From the NCBI GenBank assembly GCA_937902285.1, contig CALGTB010000108.1, forward strand, positions 1 to 21,754: DNA of 21,754 bases, written 5' to 3'. Positions 1 through 6,598 of this stretch are shown in pieces (within the stretch, counting starts at the first letter, position 1; each line of letters begins with the position of its first letter). The position numbers and the translations under genes were made by a program. The notes under the pieces were generated by a model. That model did no database searches. It was not told where the DNA came from and worked only from the letters and a program-made list of their open reading frames with translations. Origin of the DNA: an uncultured Actinomycetes bacterium (GTDB lineage: Bacteria > Actinomycetota > Actinomycetes > S36-B12).

Positions 1-1
1 C

Positions 2-727
2 ACCCAGCTCCGCCTTCTCGACCTGCAGGGGCGGGACACCAAGCTGGCGCAGCTGGCCCACCGCGCGAGCACGCTGCCCGATGCGGCGGCCCTCGCCGAT
101 CTCGAGACCCGCCTCGCCCGGCTGCGCGACGAGGTGGTGGCGGCGGAGACGATCGCCGCCGACCTCGCACTGGAGCAGCGCAAGGCCGACGCCGACGTGG
201 AGCAGGTCCGGGAGCGGGCGCGGCGCGACCAGGAGCTGCTGGACTCCGGCTCGATCGGCGACCCCAAGCAGCTGCAGTCGCTCCAGCACGAGCTGGTCTC
301 ACTGGCCCGTCGGCAGGGGGAGCTCGAGGACGTCGAGCTGGAGATCATGGAGCGCCTCGAGGGCGCCGAGGCAGCGGTGCGGGTGCTCACTGCGGAGCGC
401 GACGCGCTCACAGCCGAGCGTGAGGCCCTGGCGGCATCGGTCCTCGCCCAGCGTGCCGACATCGATGCCGAGCGCGCCGGCGTCGTCGTCGAAAGGGCTG
501 CGCTCGTCGAGGGGATCCCGGCGGACCTGCTCTCCCTCTACGACAAGATCCGGGCCGATCACGGCGGCATCGGAGCCGCACCCCTGCATCGCGGCAGGTG
601 CGAGGGCTGCCGGATGGTGCTCCCGCCGAACGAGATCGAGGCGCTGCGGGCTGCGCCGCCCGACGCCGTGCTGCGATGCGAGGAGTGCCGCCGCATTCTC
701 GTGCGGACGGACGAGTCGGGCCTCTAG
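2..727 (+). CDS. C4-type zinc ribbon domain protein, 5' end outside window
   Basis: The reading frame is open from base 2, so the start codon lies before the window. The visible first residues (TQLRLLDLQGRD) match the usual beginning of this family, so only a few residues are missing. The first 170 or so residues are a long charged Glu/Arg/Ala-rich segment predicted to form an antiparallel coiled coil. The C-terminus is a zinc ribbon with two cysteine pairs, CEGC and CEEC, about 30 residues apart. The family (Rv2229c in M. tuberculosis, PF02591) is widespread in bacteria and often annotated as a possible nucleic-acid-binding protein; its role is not firmly established. It ends 2 bp before the RNase HI/phosphatase start, the same order as in mycobacteria, so the two are almost certainly co-transcribed. 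Confidence 0.9.
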   Translation, partial: TQLRLLDLQGRDTKLAQLAHRASTLPDAAALADLETRLARLRDEVVAAETIAADLALEQRKADADVEQVRERARRDQELLDSGSIGDPKQLQSLQHELVSLARRQGELEDVELEIMERLEGAEAAVRVLTAERDALTAEREALAASVLAQRADIDAERAGVVVERAALVEGIPADLLSLYDKIRADHGGIGAAPLHRGRCEGCRMVLPPNEIEALRAAPPDAVLRCEECRRILVRTDESGL

Positions 728-729
728 CC

Positions 730-1944
730 GTGACACGCAGTCTCATCGTCGAGGCCGACGGTGGCTCACGAGGCAACCCCGGTCCTGCTGCCTATGGCGC
801 CGTCGTCCGGGATGCGGCGACCGGGACGGTCCTCGCCGAGCTGGCCGAGTACCTCGACACCGTGACGAACAACGTGGCCGAGTACCGAGGTGCCATCGCG
901 GGCCTGCGCGAGGCGTGGGCGATCGACCCGGCGGCCAATGTCGAGGTGCGCCTGGACTCGAAGCTCATCGTCGAGCAGATGAGCGGCCGGTGGCAGGTGA
1001 AGCATCCGAGCATGCGGGAGCTCGCTCGTGAGGCCCGAGCCGTGTTCGCCCCGGGCCAGGTCTCCTACACCTGGGTCCCGCGCGAGAAGAACAAGCACGC
1101 CGACTCGCTGGTCAACGAGATGATCGATGCGGCGCTGGCCCGTGGTGAGCGCTCGATCAGGCGCCTCAACGGTGCCCCGAGCGAGGACACGTCGGCGGAC
1201 GACGTCGTGGGCAGCATCGACGTGGAGCACAGCCGCACGGTGGTCGAGGAGCGCGTCCGCCGGCAGCCGCCCACTGTCATGATCGGCTGGGCCGACCTCG
1301 GACGACCGACGGTGACGCTGCTGGCTCGCCATGGCGCCACGGCATGGAGCCTCGAGAAGCGGTTCAGTGGCCGCGGGGGCGTGGACATGCCGCTGGCACC
1401 GGTCGGCGAGGCCCAGGCCGCTGCGCTCGCCGCCGAGGTGGTGCGGCGCGGTGATGTCACCCGCATCGTCAGCTCGCCGCTCCTCCGCACGCGCCAGACG
1501 GCACAGCACGTGGCAGACGTAACCGGGCTGCCGGTGGAGATCGTTGATGGCTTCGCCGAGTGCGGGTTCGGGGAGTGGGACGGCTTCACGTTCGCTGAGG
1601 TCCAGCAGCGGTGGCCCCGGGAGCTCGAGGAGTGGCTCGGCTCGGTCGATGTCGCGCCCCCGGGCGGTGAGTCGTTCACCCAGTGCCGGGCGCGCGTGGC
1701 CGAGGCCCGGGAGCAGGTCGTCGAGCGCTTCCCCGGCGAGCGCGTGCTGGTCGTCGCCCACGTGTCGCCCATCAAGATCCTCGTGGGCATCGCGGTGGAT
1801 GCACCGCTGCAGAGCGTCTACCGCATGGAACTGCCCCCGTGCTCGCTGACCAGCCTGGCGTGGTTCCCGGATGGGAACTCGTCGATGTTCAGCTTCGCCG
1901 AGGCCGGGCACCTGCACGGCATCGTCGTGCCCTCGGGCACCTAG
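730..1944 (+). CDS. Bifunctional RNase HI / acid phosphatase (histidine phosphatase) fusion
   Basis: The protein has 404 residues with a GTG start, chosen because RNase HI homology begins at once (VTRSLIVEADGGSRGNPG). Residues 1-135 are an RNase HI domain that cuts the RNA strand of RNA-DNA hybrids. Its acidic residues are visible as Asp10, Glu51, Asp76 and Asp125. After a linker of about 55 residues, residues 194-404 form a histidine-phosphatase (phosphoglycerate-mutase-like) domain. It has the phospho-acceptor motif RHG at 200-202, a GEWDG segment and a second histidine in VVAHVSP. The arrangement is that of M. tuberculosis Rv2228c, whose C-terminal half is known as an acid phosphatase linked to the alpha-ribazole phosphatase (CobC) family. 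It lies 2 bp after the zinc-ribbon gene and is convergent with yaaA, 16 bp away. A longer in-frame reading starting at 598 is not the real start. Confidence 0.93.
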   Translation: MTRSLIVEADGGSRGNPGPAAYGAVVRDAATGTVLAELAEYLDTVTNNVAEYRGAIAGLREAWAIDPAANVEVRLDSKLIVEQMSGRWQVKHPSMRELAREARAVFAPGQVSYTWVPREKNKHADSLVNEMIDAALARGERSIRRLNGAPSEDTSADDVVGSIDVEHSRTVVEERVRRQPPTVMIGWADLGRPTVTLLARHGATAWSLEKRFSGRGGVDMPLAPVGEAQAAALAAEVVRRGDVTRIVSSPLLRTRQTAQHVADVTGLPVEIVDGFAECGFGEWDGFTFAEVQQRWPRELEEWLGSVDVAPPGGESFTQCRARVAEAREQVVERFPGERVLVVAHVSPIKILVGIAVDAPLQSVYRMELPPCSLTSLAWFPDGNSSMFSFAEAGHLHGIVVPSGT

Positions 1945-1960
1945 CCCCGCGTCGCGCCGA

Positions 1961-2740
1961 TCAGAGCTCTCGGACGACCACGTCGATGGCCATGGCGCGG
2001 CCGCTCTCCGGTTCCTGCGCAACCTCGGCCGTGAAGCCCCACTCGCTCAATGCGTCGAGCAGGTCGGACGGTGACGCGATCTGCTGGTCGCCCTCGAGCA
2101 GCGACCGGACGAGCCGCCCCTTCGTCGCCTTGTTCATGTGGCTGACGATCGTGCGGCGACCGTCTGACTCCTGCAGGACGCGGACCGTGACCGTGCGCCC
2201 GCGCGCGGCCGCCGGGATCGGGCCGAGTCCGGTGTAGGTGCCCGACCTGAGGTCGACGATGACGCCGCGCGAGTCCTCGATGGCCGCACCCACGGCCGTC
2301 CGCCAGGCTCCGGCCAGCGTCCCGACTCCCGGGAGGGTCACCCCGCCACTGAGCCGGTAGGCCGGGATGCGGTCCATGGGTCGGAGCAGCCCCCACAGCG
2401 CGGACGAGATGGCCAGGCGGTCCTGCGCCCGCCGGCGCGCGCGAGGACTGAGGGTGCGATAGCCGAGGGCGTCGAACAGCACTCCTGAGTACACGTGGAT
2501 CGCGGGGGCGGCCGGCCGTTCACGCAGGGACCGGTTGGCCGTGACCTCGCCCACCTGAGTCGGACCGAGCCCGAGGGCGCGGGCCGCAGGCTCGGCCGGG
2601 CCGTCGCAGAGGGTGACGAGCGCGTCGAGCACCCGCTCGCGGATCCCTGTCAGGGCAGGGAACGACAGCGCTTCGAGATCGAGCGGGGCTCCTCGTCGGG
2701 GTGCGTCCTTCCCCTCGCTGGGGGGCAGCACAATGAGCAC
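1961..2740 (-). CDS. yaaA: YaaA family peroxide stress protein (DUF328/UPF0246)
   Basis: The protein has 259 residues from a GTG start. That start puts the family's N-terminal signature, (M/V)LIVLPPSEGK, at residue 1. Family-typical segments include YSGVLFDALGY, ISSALWGLLRP followed by IPAYRLSGG, and the Lys-rich HMNKATKG near the C-terminus. E. coli YaaA lowers intracellular free iron under peroxide stress and binds DNA; that role is inferred here from homology only. An in-frame ATG at 2785 would add 15 residues and overlap the divergent methyltransferase start, and an even longer reading begins at 2845; neither fits the family N-terminus. The gene is convergent with the RNase HI fusion and divergent from the methyltransferase, with 43 bp between the two starts. 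Confidence 0.88.
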   Translation of the reverse strand: MLIVLPPSEGKDAPRRGAPLDLEALSFPALTGIRERVLDALVTLCDGPAEPAARALGLGPTQVGEVTANRSLRERPAAPAIHVYSGVLFDALGYRTLSPRARRRAQDRLAISSALWGLLRPMDRIPAYRLSGGVTLPGVGTLAGAWRTAVGAAIEDSRGVIVDLRSGTYTGLGPIPAAARGRTVTVRVLQESDGRRTIVSHMNKATKGRLVRSLLEGDQQIASPSDLLDALSEWGFTAEVAQEPESGRAMAIDVVVREL

Positions 2741-2783
2741 GTTGGGCAGGCTATCCGCCTCGTCCTGAGGAAGGGGACAGTGC

Positions 2784-3635
2784 ATGTCCGGTTCAGGGAA
2801 TCTCGACCACTGGCAGGACCTCGCCGCCTTCCACGGCACGGGCAACGACCGCTACTACGACATTCCCGCACTGGTCGCGGGCCAGATGGGGCTTCGCCCG
2901 ATCGAGCAGCAGGCCGTGGACCTCGCGACCGCCGGCGCGGGCGTGCGCGGGCTGCGCGTGGCTCACATCCAGTCTCACATCGGGATCGACTCGGTGCTGC
3001 TCGCGCGCCAGGGGGCGCACGTCACGGCCTTCGACTTCTCCCCGGTCGCGCTGCACCGGCTCCGCGAGATTGCCGACCTGTGCTCGGTCGGCATACGCAC
3101 CGTCGTCGCCGACTCGCAGGAGCTGGGCCTCCCGGCGTTCGAGGAGTGGCATGGGCAGTTCGACGTCGCCTATGCGACCGTCGGCGTGATCTCGTGGATC
3201 GCCGACCTCGAGGCGTGGATGCGGGGGGCCGCTGCGCTCCTGAAGCCCGGCGGGCGGATGGTCCTGCTGGAGCTCCACCCTCTCCTGTGCATGCCGGAGA
3301 CGCTCGAGCCGCTCGTCATCGACTACCCGTACGTCCATGACGGCGTGCGGCACTACGAGGGCACCGGCTCGTACGCCAACCCGGATGCCGACCTGGCGTG
3401 GTCGATCGACCAGTACGCGTGGTCGATCGGCGAGACCGTGAACGCCGCCATCTCGGCAGGGCTGCGCATCGTCGGGCTCGTCGAGCACGTCGAGTCGCCC
3501 TTCGACCCGCGTGGCAGCCTCCTCACGCGGGAGGCGGACGGCATGTTCCGCATGCGCCTCGGGAGCGGGGCCGATGGCGAACCGGGGGAGCCGCTGCCGC
3601 TGCTGTTCACGCTCGTGGCCGAGCGGGCAGCCTGA
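2784..3635 (+). CDS. Class I SAM-dependent methyltransferase
   Basis: The protein has 283 residues, and its ATG is preceded by a good ribosome binding site (AGGAAGGGG, 7 bases upstream). The Rossmann-type SAM-binding motif I lies at about residues 56-74 (GLRVAHIQSHIGIDS). An acidic residue that should contact the ribose follows in VTAFDFSP (Asp84), and a motif IV-like stretch (FDVAYATVGVISWI) comes after it. The later segment KPGGRMVLLELHPLL is typical of the Methyltransf_11/25 class. Nothing in the sequence identifies the substrate. The 43-bp divergent spacing from yaaA could mean shared regulation. The rnpB promoter starts within 10 bp of its stop codon. Confidence 0.85.
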   Translation: MSGSGNLDHWQDLAAFHGTGNDRYYDIPALVAGQMGLRPIEQQAVDLATAGAGVRGLRVAHIQSHIGIDSVLLARQGAHVTAFDFSPVALHRLREIADLCSVGIRTVVADSQELGLPAFEEWHGQFDVAYATVGVISWIADLEAWMRGAAALLKPGGRMVLLELHPLLCMPETLEPLVIDYPYVHDGVRHYEGTGSYANPDADLAWSIDQYAWSIGETVNAAISAGLRIVGLVEHVESPFDPRGSLLTREADGMFRMRLGSGADGEPGEPLPLLFTLVAERAA

Positions 3636-3642
3636 CGACGGA

Positions 3643-3672
3643 TCGACAGGGCGTCTGCGGTGGCCCTACTCT
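3643..3672 (+). promoter_or_regulatory. Probable rnpB promoter
   Basis: A -35 hexamer TCGACA (3643-3648) is separated by 18 bp from a -10 hexamer TACTCT (3667-3672). This predicts transcription from about 3679, exactly where the P1 helix of the RNase P RNA begins. The match between the predicted start and the RNA end is the main support. Confidence 0.6.
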
Positions 3673-3678
3673 GGTGAC

Positions 3679-4075
3679 GGACGAGTCGGCTGGGTGATCG
3701 CGGCACTGAGGTGTCGAGGAAAGTCCGGCCTCCACAGGGCAGGGTGGTGGGTAACGCCCACCCGGGGCAACCCGCGGGAAAGTGCCACAGAGAACAGACC
3801 GCCAGGAGCAATCCTGGTAAGGGTGAAACGGCGGTGTAAGAGACCACCAGCGCGCCAGGTGACTGGCGCGGCTCGGCAAACCCCACCCGGAGCAAGGTCA
3901 AGAGGGTCGCGTGGTCCGCAAGGGCGCCGTGACCTGCGCAGGCGAGCGGCCCGCTCGATGCCTGCGGGTAGACCGCACCAGGCTGCTGGCGACAGCAGTC
4001 GCAGATGGATGATCACCGTCCCACCGGCCAACGGCCCGGTGGGGCACAGAAGCCGGCTTACAGGCCGACTCGTCC
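3679..4075 (+). ncRNA. rnpB: RNase P RNA component, class A
   Basis: This is the catalytic RNA of RNase P, which trims the 5' leader from pre-tRNAs. Conserved core elements are visible in order. GAGGAAAGTCCGG at 3716-3728 forms the 5' strand of P4. AGAGAACAGACCGCC begins at 3789, followed by GGTAAGGGTGAAACGG. ACAGAAGCCGGCTTAC at 4046-4061 is the 3' conserved region. The ends pair as a P1 helix, with GACGAGTCGGC at the 5' end against GGCCGACTCGTC at the 3' end. A length near 397 nt is typical of actinobacterial class A RNAs. The ends are set by P1 pairing and may be off by a few bases. The last 18 bases are antisense to the 3' end of the marR coding region. No protein gene occupies 3636-4057. 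Confidence 0.96.
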
Positions 4076-4558
4076 CCCCGCCGGCGCCCCGGCGCGTCCG
4101 TCGCTGTCGAGGGACGTGAGGTGGTCGGCAACCTGCTGGCAGGCCGAACCCAGCACCGCGAAGTCGTCGGCGCTGAGCTGGTCGACGAGGTGCTTCCGCA
4201 CGCTGGTGACGTGATCGGGCGCCGAGGCCACGAGCGTGGCCCAGCCGGTGTCGGTCAGCGCCGCGAACGCTCCCCGACGGTCATCGGCGCACAGCTGCCG
4301 CTCGACGAGGCCGGCGCGCTCCATCCGGTCGATCTGGTGCGACAGGCGACTGCGGGACGACAGCGTGGCGTCGGCGAGCTCACTCATGCGCATCCGGCGA
4401 TCCGGGATCTCCGACAGCCGCACCAGGATCTCGTAGTCGGCGATCGTCAGGCCGTGCTGCTCCTGCAGGTCGCGGCTCAGTCGGTCGGTGAGCAGCACGG
4501 AGGCGGAGAGCCACGCCCGCCAGCTCCGCTGCTCGTCCTCGGTCAGCCAGCGCGTCAT
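4058..4558 (-). CDS. MarR family transcriptional regulator
   Basis: The protein has 166 residues from an ATG start. A winged helix-turn-helix occupies about residues 40-108. It includes LTIADYEILVRLSE, then MRMSELADATLSSRSRLSHQIDRME as the recognition region, and a wing with the DDRRG motif that is diagnostic for MarR proteins. These act as dimers, usually as repressors released by a small phenolic or oxidising ligand; no ligand can be deduced here. It follows ppgK on the same strand after 45 bp, but the gap holds its own -10 and a dyad, so it probably has a separate autoregulated promoter. Its last codons (GRVGL-stop) are encoded opposite the 3' P1 strand of rnpB. No Shine-Dalgarno sequence is evident at the start. 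Confidence 0.9.
   Translation of the reverse strand: MTRWLTEDEQRSWRAWLSASVLLTDRLSRDLQEQHGLTIADYEILVRLSEIPDRRMRMSELADATLSSRSRLSHQIDRMERAGLVERQLCADDRRGAFAALTDTGWATLVASAPDHVTSVRKHLVDQLSADDFAVLGSACQQVADHLTSLDSDGRAGAPAGGRVGL
4079..4094 (+). terminator. Possible rnpB terminator hairpin
   Basis: A perfect 6-bp stem (CGCCGG, loop CGCC, CCGGCG) lies just after the P1 helix. No T-run follows, and the sequence is also marR coding sequence on the other strand, so this is a weak call. Confidence 0.3.
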
Positions 4559-4564
4559 GGAATC

Positions 4565-4570
4565 AGCATA
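4565..4570 (-). promoter_or_regulatory. Candidate -10 element of marR (leaderless)
   Basis: On the minus strand TATGCT is followed by 6 bases and then the marR ATG. A start site 7 bases after the -10 would coincide with the A of the start codon, giving a leaderless mRNA. This agrees with the missing Shine-Dalgarno sequence. Confidence 0.5.
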
Positions 4571-4578
4571 CCCCGTTT

Positions 4579-4604
4579 AGTTGAATCATGGACCATCATG
4601 AACT
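4579..4604. promoter_or_regulatory. Imperfect dyad, candidate MarR autoregulatory operator
   Basis: This 26-bp AT-richer element begins AGTTGAATCATGG and ends ATCATGAACT. It has AGTT/AACT ends and an inner ATGG-A-CCAT dyad, with a one-base register shift between the arms. It fills the ppgK-marR gap around the expected -35 of marR, the usual place for a MarR operator. The assignment is by position and symmetry only. Confidence 0.4.
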
Positions 4605-5377
4605 CACGCGTCGAGCGACCACACCCGCACGCCGCCCAGGATCCCCGACGTGTTCGGGACGATCTCCCCCTTCGGGCCCACATCAGCGGCGCTGAGGTGC
4701 TTGGCGTTGCCGCCGCCGACGTAGATGTGGTCGAAGAACAGCATGTCGTCGAAGTCGTGGATGGCCTTGCGCACCCGCTTGGCCCAGCGCTCGTTGCCGA
4801 TCTCCTTGCGCTGGGCGTTGCCGAGGGCGATGTCGAACGACAGTCCGTCCCGGAAGGGCCCGTGCGACAGCTCGAGGTGCGGAAGCAGCGCCCCGTCGTT
4901 GAACAGTGCTGTGCCGACTCCGGTGCCGAGCGTCATGACGAACTCCATGCCCTTGCCTTGTGCCACGGCGCATCCCTGCATGTCGGCGTCGTTCACGACC
5001 TTCGTGGGCTTCTGGAACGCCTCGGCGAGCGCATGCGCAAGGTCGAAGCCGTGCCATGCGGCCGCGAGGTCCGGATCGCGTTCACCGCCGTACTCGGCGC
5101 GGGACAGTGAGGGCACCTCGATGACATGGCCATGCCTCACGAGGCCGGGGAAGCCCACCGACACGCGATGGACGTCGAGCATCGACGCGACCAGTGACGT
5201 CACCGTGCTCACCAGGGTGTCGGGCGTGCAGGGGTAGGGCGTATCGGTGCGCACCCGGTCGGTGACCATCACTCCCTGCGCGTTGACGATGGACGCCTTG
5301 AAGCCGCTGCCGCCGATGTCGATCGACAGGGTCAAGACGTCGTGCGGCCACACCGTGTCCGTTCGGGCTGTGGTCAT
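4604..5377 (-). CDS. ppgK: Polyphosphate glucokinase, ROK family
   Basis: The protein has 257 residues. It phosphorylates glucose to glucose-6-phosphate using inorganic polyphosphate (often also ATP) in the cytoplasm. Motifs in order: phosphate-1 loop SIDIGGSGFK at residues 18-27, GFPGLVRHG at 75-83, catalytic Asp130 in VVNDADMQG, the phosphate-2 motif LGTGVGTALF near 151, and a C-terminal VGGGNAKHL. The family otherwise uses polyphosphate mainly in Actinobacteria, which supports the host assignment. The ATG directly abuts the map stop codon (TAG then ATG), and a strong ribosome binding site (AAGGAGG) lies inside the end of map. The two genes therefore form an operon with coupled translation. 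An internal start closer to the first motif is possible but less well placed for that site. Confidence 0.94.
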   Translation of the reverse strand: MTTARTDTVWPHDVLTLSIDIGGSGFKASIVNAQGVMVTDRVRTDTPYPCTPDTLVSTVTSLVASMLDVHRVSVGFPGLVRHGHVIEVPSLSRAEYGGERDPDLAAAWHGFDLAHALAEAFQKPTKVVNDADMQGCAVAQGKGMEFVMTLGTGVGTALFNDGALLPHLELSHGPFRDGLSFDIALGNAQRKEIGNERWAKRVRKAIHDFDDMLFFDHIYVGGGNAKHLSAADVGPKGEIVPNTSGILGGVRVWSLDA

Positions 5378-6265
5378 CTACCAGTCCTCCTTGTCTGTAC
5401 CGGTCGGGAGCGTGAGGATGTCGCAGCCGGTGTCCGTGACCACCAGCGTGTGCTCGAACTGTGCCGTCCACCTGCGATCCTTGGTCACCACGGTCCAGGT
5501 GTCATCCCAGATGTCGTAGTCGTAGGTGCCGAGAGCGATCATCGGCTCGATGGTGAAGGTCATGCCGACCTCGAGCGGCGTCGCGTGCTGCGGGTCGTCG
5601 TAGTGCGGGATGATCAGCCCTGTGTGGAACGACGTGCCGATCCCATGCCCGGTGAAGTCGCGGATCACGCCGTAGCCGAAGCGTCGCGCGTAGCTCTCGA
5701 TGACGCGGCCGATGACGCTGATGGGCCGGCCGGGGGCGACCGCCTTGATCGCTCGGCGGGTCGCCTCCTTCGTCCGCTCGACGAGCAGCTGGACCTCCTC
5801 GTCGACGTCACCGACCAGGAACGTCGCGTTGGTGTCGCCGTGGACGCCTCCGATGAAGGCAGTGATGTCGATGTTGCAGATGTCGCCGTCGCGCAGCACC
5901 GTGGAGTCGGGGATGCCGTGGCAGATGACCTCGTTGAGCGAGGTGCACAGGGACTTGGGGAAGCCCCGGTAGCCGAGCGTCGACGGATAGGCGCCGTTGT
6001 CGCACAGGAACTCGTGCCCGACGCGATCGAGCTCGTCGGTGGTCACGCCCGGGCGCACCGCCCTGCCCACCTCGGCGAGCGCATCCGCGGCCAGTCGTCC
6101 CGCGGCGCGCATGGCCTCGATCGTGTCGGCGTCCTTGACCTCGGGACCCGTGTACGGCGCCGGTCCCGGCCGGCCCACGTACTCGGGTCGGATGATCGTC
6201 GGGGGAACGGCCCGCATGGGCGTCACCCGCCCCGGGGTGAGCGGCTCGCGCACGCGTTGCGACAT
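5378..6265 (-). CDS. map: Methionine aminopeptidase type I with N-terminal Pro-rich extension
   Basis: The protein has 295 residues. It removes the initiator methionine from nascent proteins at the ribosome and uses two metal ions. All five metal ligands are visible: Asp133, Asp144, His207, Glu240 and Glu271. The substrate-binding His116 lies in EVICHGIPD. Residues 1-40 form an extension rich in Pro and Arg (PLTPGRVTP, RPGPAPYTGP) ahead of the catalytic domain. A similar linker-like extension occurs in the mycobacterial MapB form (Rv2861c) and is thought to reach towards the ribosome. The gene heads a unit with ppgK. There is no clear ribosome binding site, and a -10 lies just upstream, so the mRNA may be leaderless. 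Confidence 0.96.
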   Translation of the reverse strand: MSQRVREPLTPGRVTPMRAVPPTIIRPEYVGRPGPAPYTGPEVKDADTIEAMRAAGRLAADALAEVGRAVRPGVTTDELDRVGHEFLCDNGAYPSTLGYRGFPKSLCTSLNEVICHGIPDSTVLRDGDICNIDITAFIGGVHGDTNATFLVGDVDEEVQLLVERTKEATRRAIKAVAPGRPISVIGRVIESYARRFGYGVIRDFTGHGIGTSFHTGLIIPHYDDPQHATPLEVGMTFTIEPMIALGTYDYDIWDDTWTVVTKDRRWTAQFEHTLVVTDTGCDILTLPTGTDKEDW

Positions 6266-6272
6266 GTCCCGA

Positions 6273-6278
6273 AGTCTA
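6273..6278 (-). promoter_or_regulatory. Candidate -10 element of map
   Basis: Minus-strand TAGACT is followed by 7 bases and then the map ATG, so transcription would start at or next to the start codon. No Shine-Dalgarno sequence is present between them. Confidence 0.45.
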
Positions 6279-6296
6279 GGTGCGCCCCGGGATCGC

Positions 6297-6302
6297 TATC
6301 TT
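6297..6302 (+). promoter_or_regulatory. Candidate -10 element of the 52-aa gene
   Basis: TATCTT lies 50 bp upstream of the small gene's ATG in the 87-bp divergent gap with map. The -35 region is poor, so the call rests on the -10 match and position. Confidence 0.35.
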
Positions 6303-6352
6303 TGGGGTGACTGGCGCGGCTGAGCGGCCCGCCACGTGGCGACGGGAGAGTC

Positions 6353-6511
6353 ATGAGCTGGTACTACTGCCTGGTGCATCAGAAGGTCGAGCCCGAGCTC
6401 GGCTGCGCGAACGCCGAGAGGCTTGGACCGTTCGACACGGAGGCGCAGGCCGCGAACGCGCTCGAGATCGCCAAGGCGCGCAATGAGGCGTACGACGAGG
6501 ACGACAGCTGA
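6353..6511 (+). CDS. Small conserved actinobacterial protein, 52 aa (SPOR-like)
   Basis: The ORF is short but well supported. Its ATG has a GGGAGAG ribosome binding site 3 bases upstream, it occupies a clean divergent/convergent slot, and a strong terminator follows 31 bp after the stop. The protein starts MSWYYCLVHQKVEPELGC and continues with LGPFDTEAQAANALEIAKARNEAYDEDD. The pattern Trp-Tyr-Tyr near the start, then LGPF/Y-xT-xxxAxxAL-(10)-RNEAxD, is what I recognise from short actinobacterial hypothetical proteins sometimes labelled SPOR-domain-like. Two cysteines (Cys6, Cys18) could bind metal or form a disulfide, but that is speculation. There is no signal peptide or membrane segment. Function unknown. 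Confidence 0.8.
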   Translation: MSWYYCLVHQKVEPELGCANAERLGPFDTEAQAANALEIAKARNEAYDEDDS

Positions 6512-6542
6512 CGGCGAGGATCCCACCCGGACCCGAGCACAG

Positions 6543-6573
6543 AAAAGGCCCGCACCAACGGTGCGGGCCTTTT
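6543..6573. terminator. Bidirectional rho-independent terminator
   Basis: A perfect 14-bp inverted repeat, AAAAGGCCCGCACC and GGTGCGGGCCTTTT, flanks a 3-base loop AAC. The A-run on one side and T-run on the other make it work in both directions. It separates the convergent 52-aa gene and the KAP-repeat gene. Confidence 0.92.
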
Positions 6574-6598
6574 CGCGTCTACGAAGACGCCATCGACT

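Noticed and set aside
2741..2845. Longer YaaA starting at 2785 or 2845
   Set aside because: The family begins at LIVLPPSEGK, and the longer versions would overlap the divergent methyltransferase.
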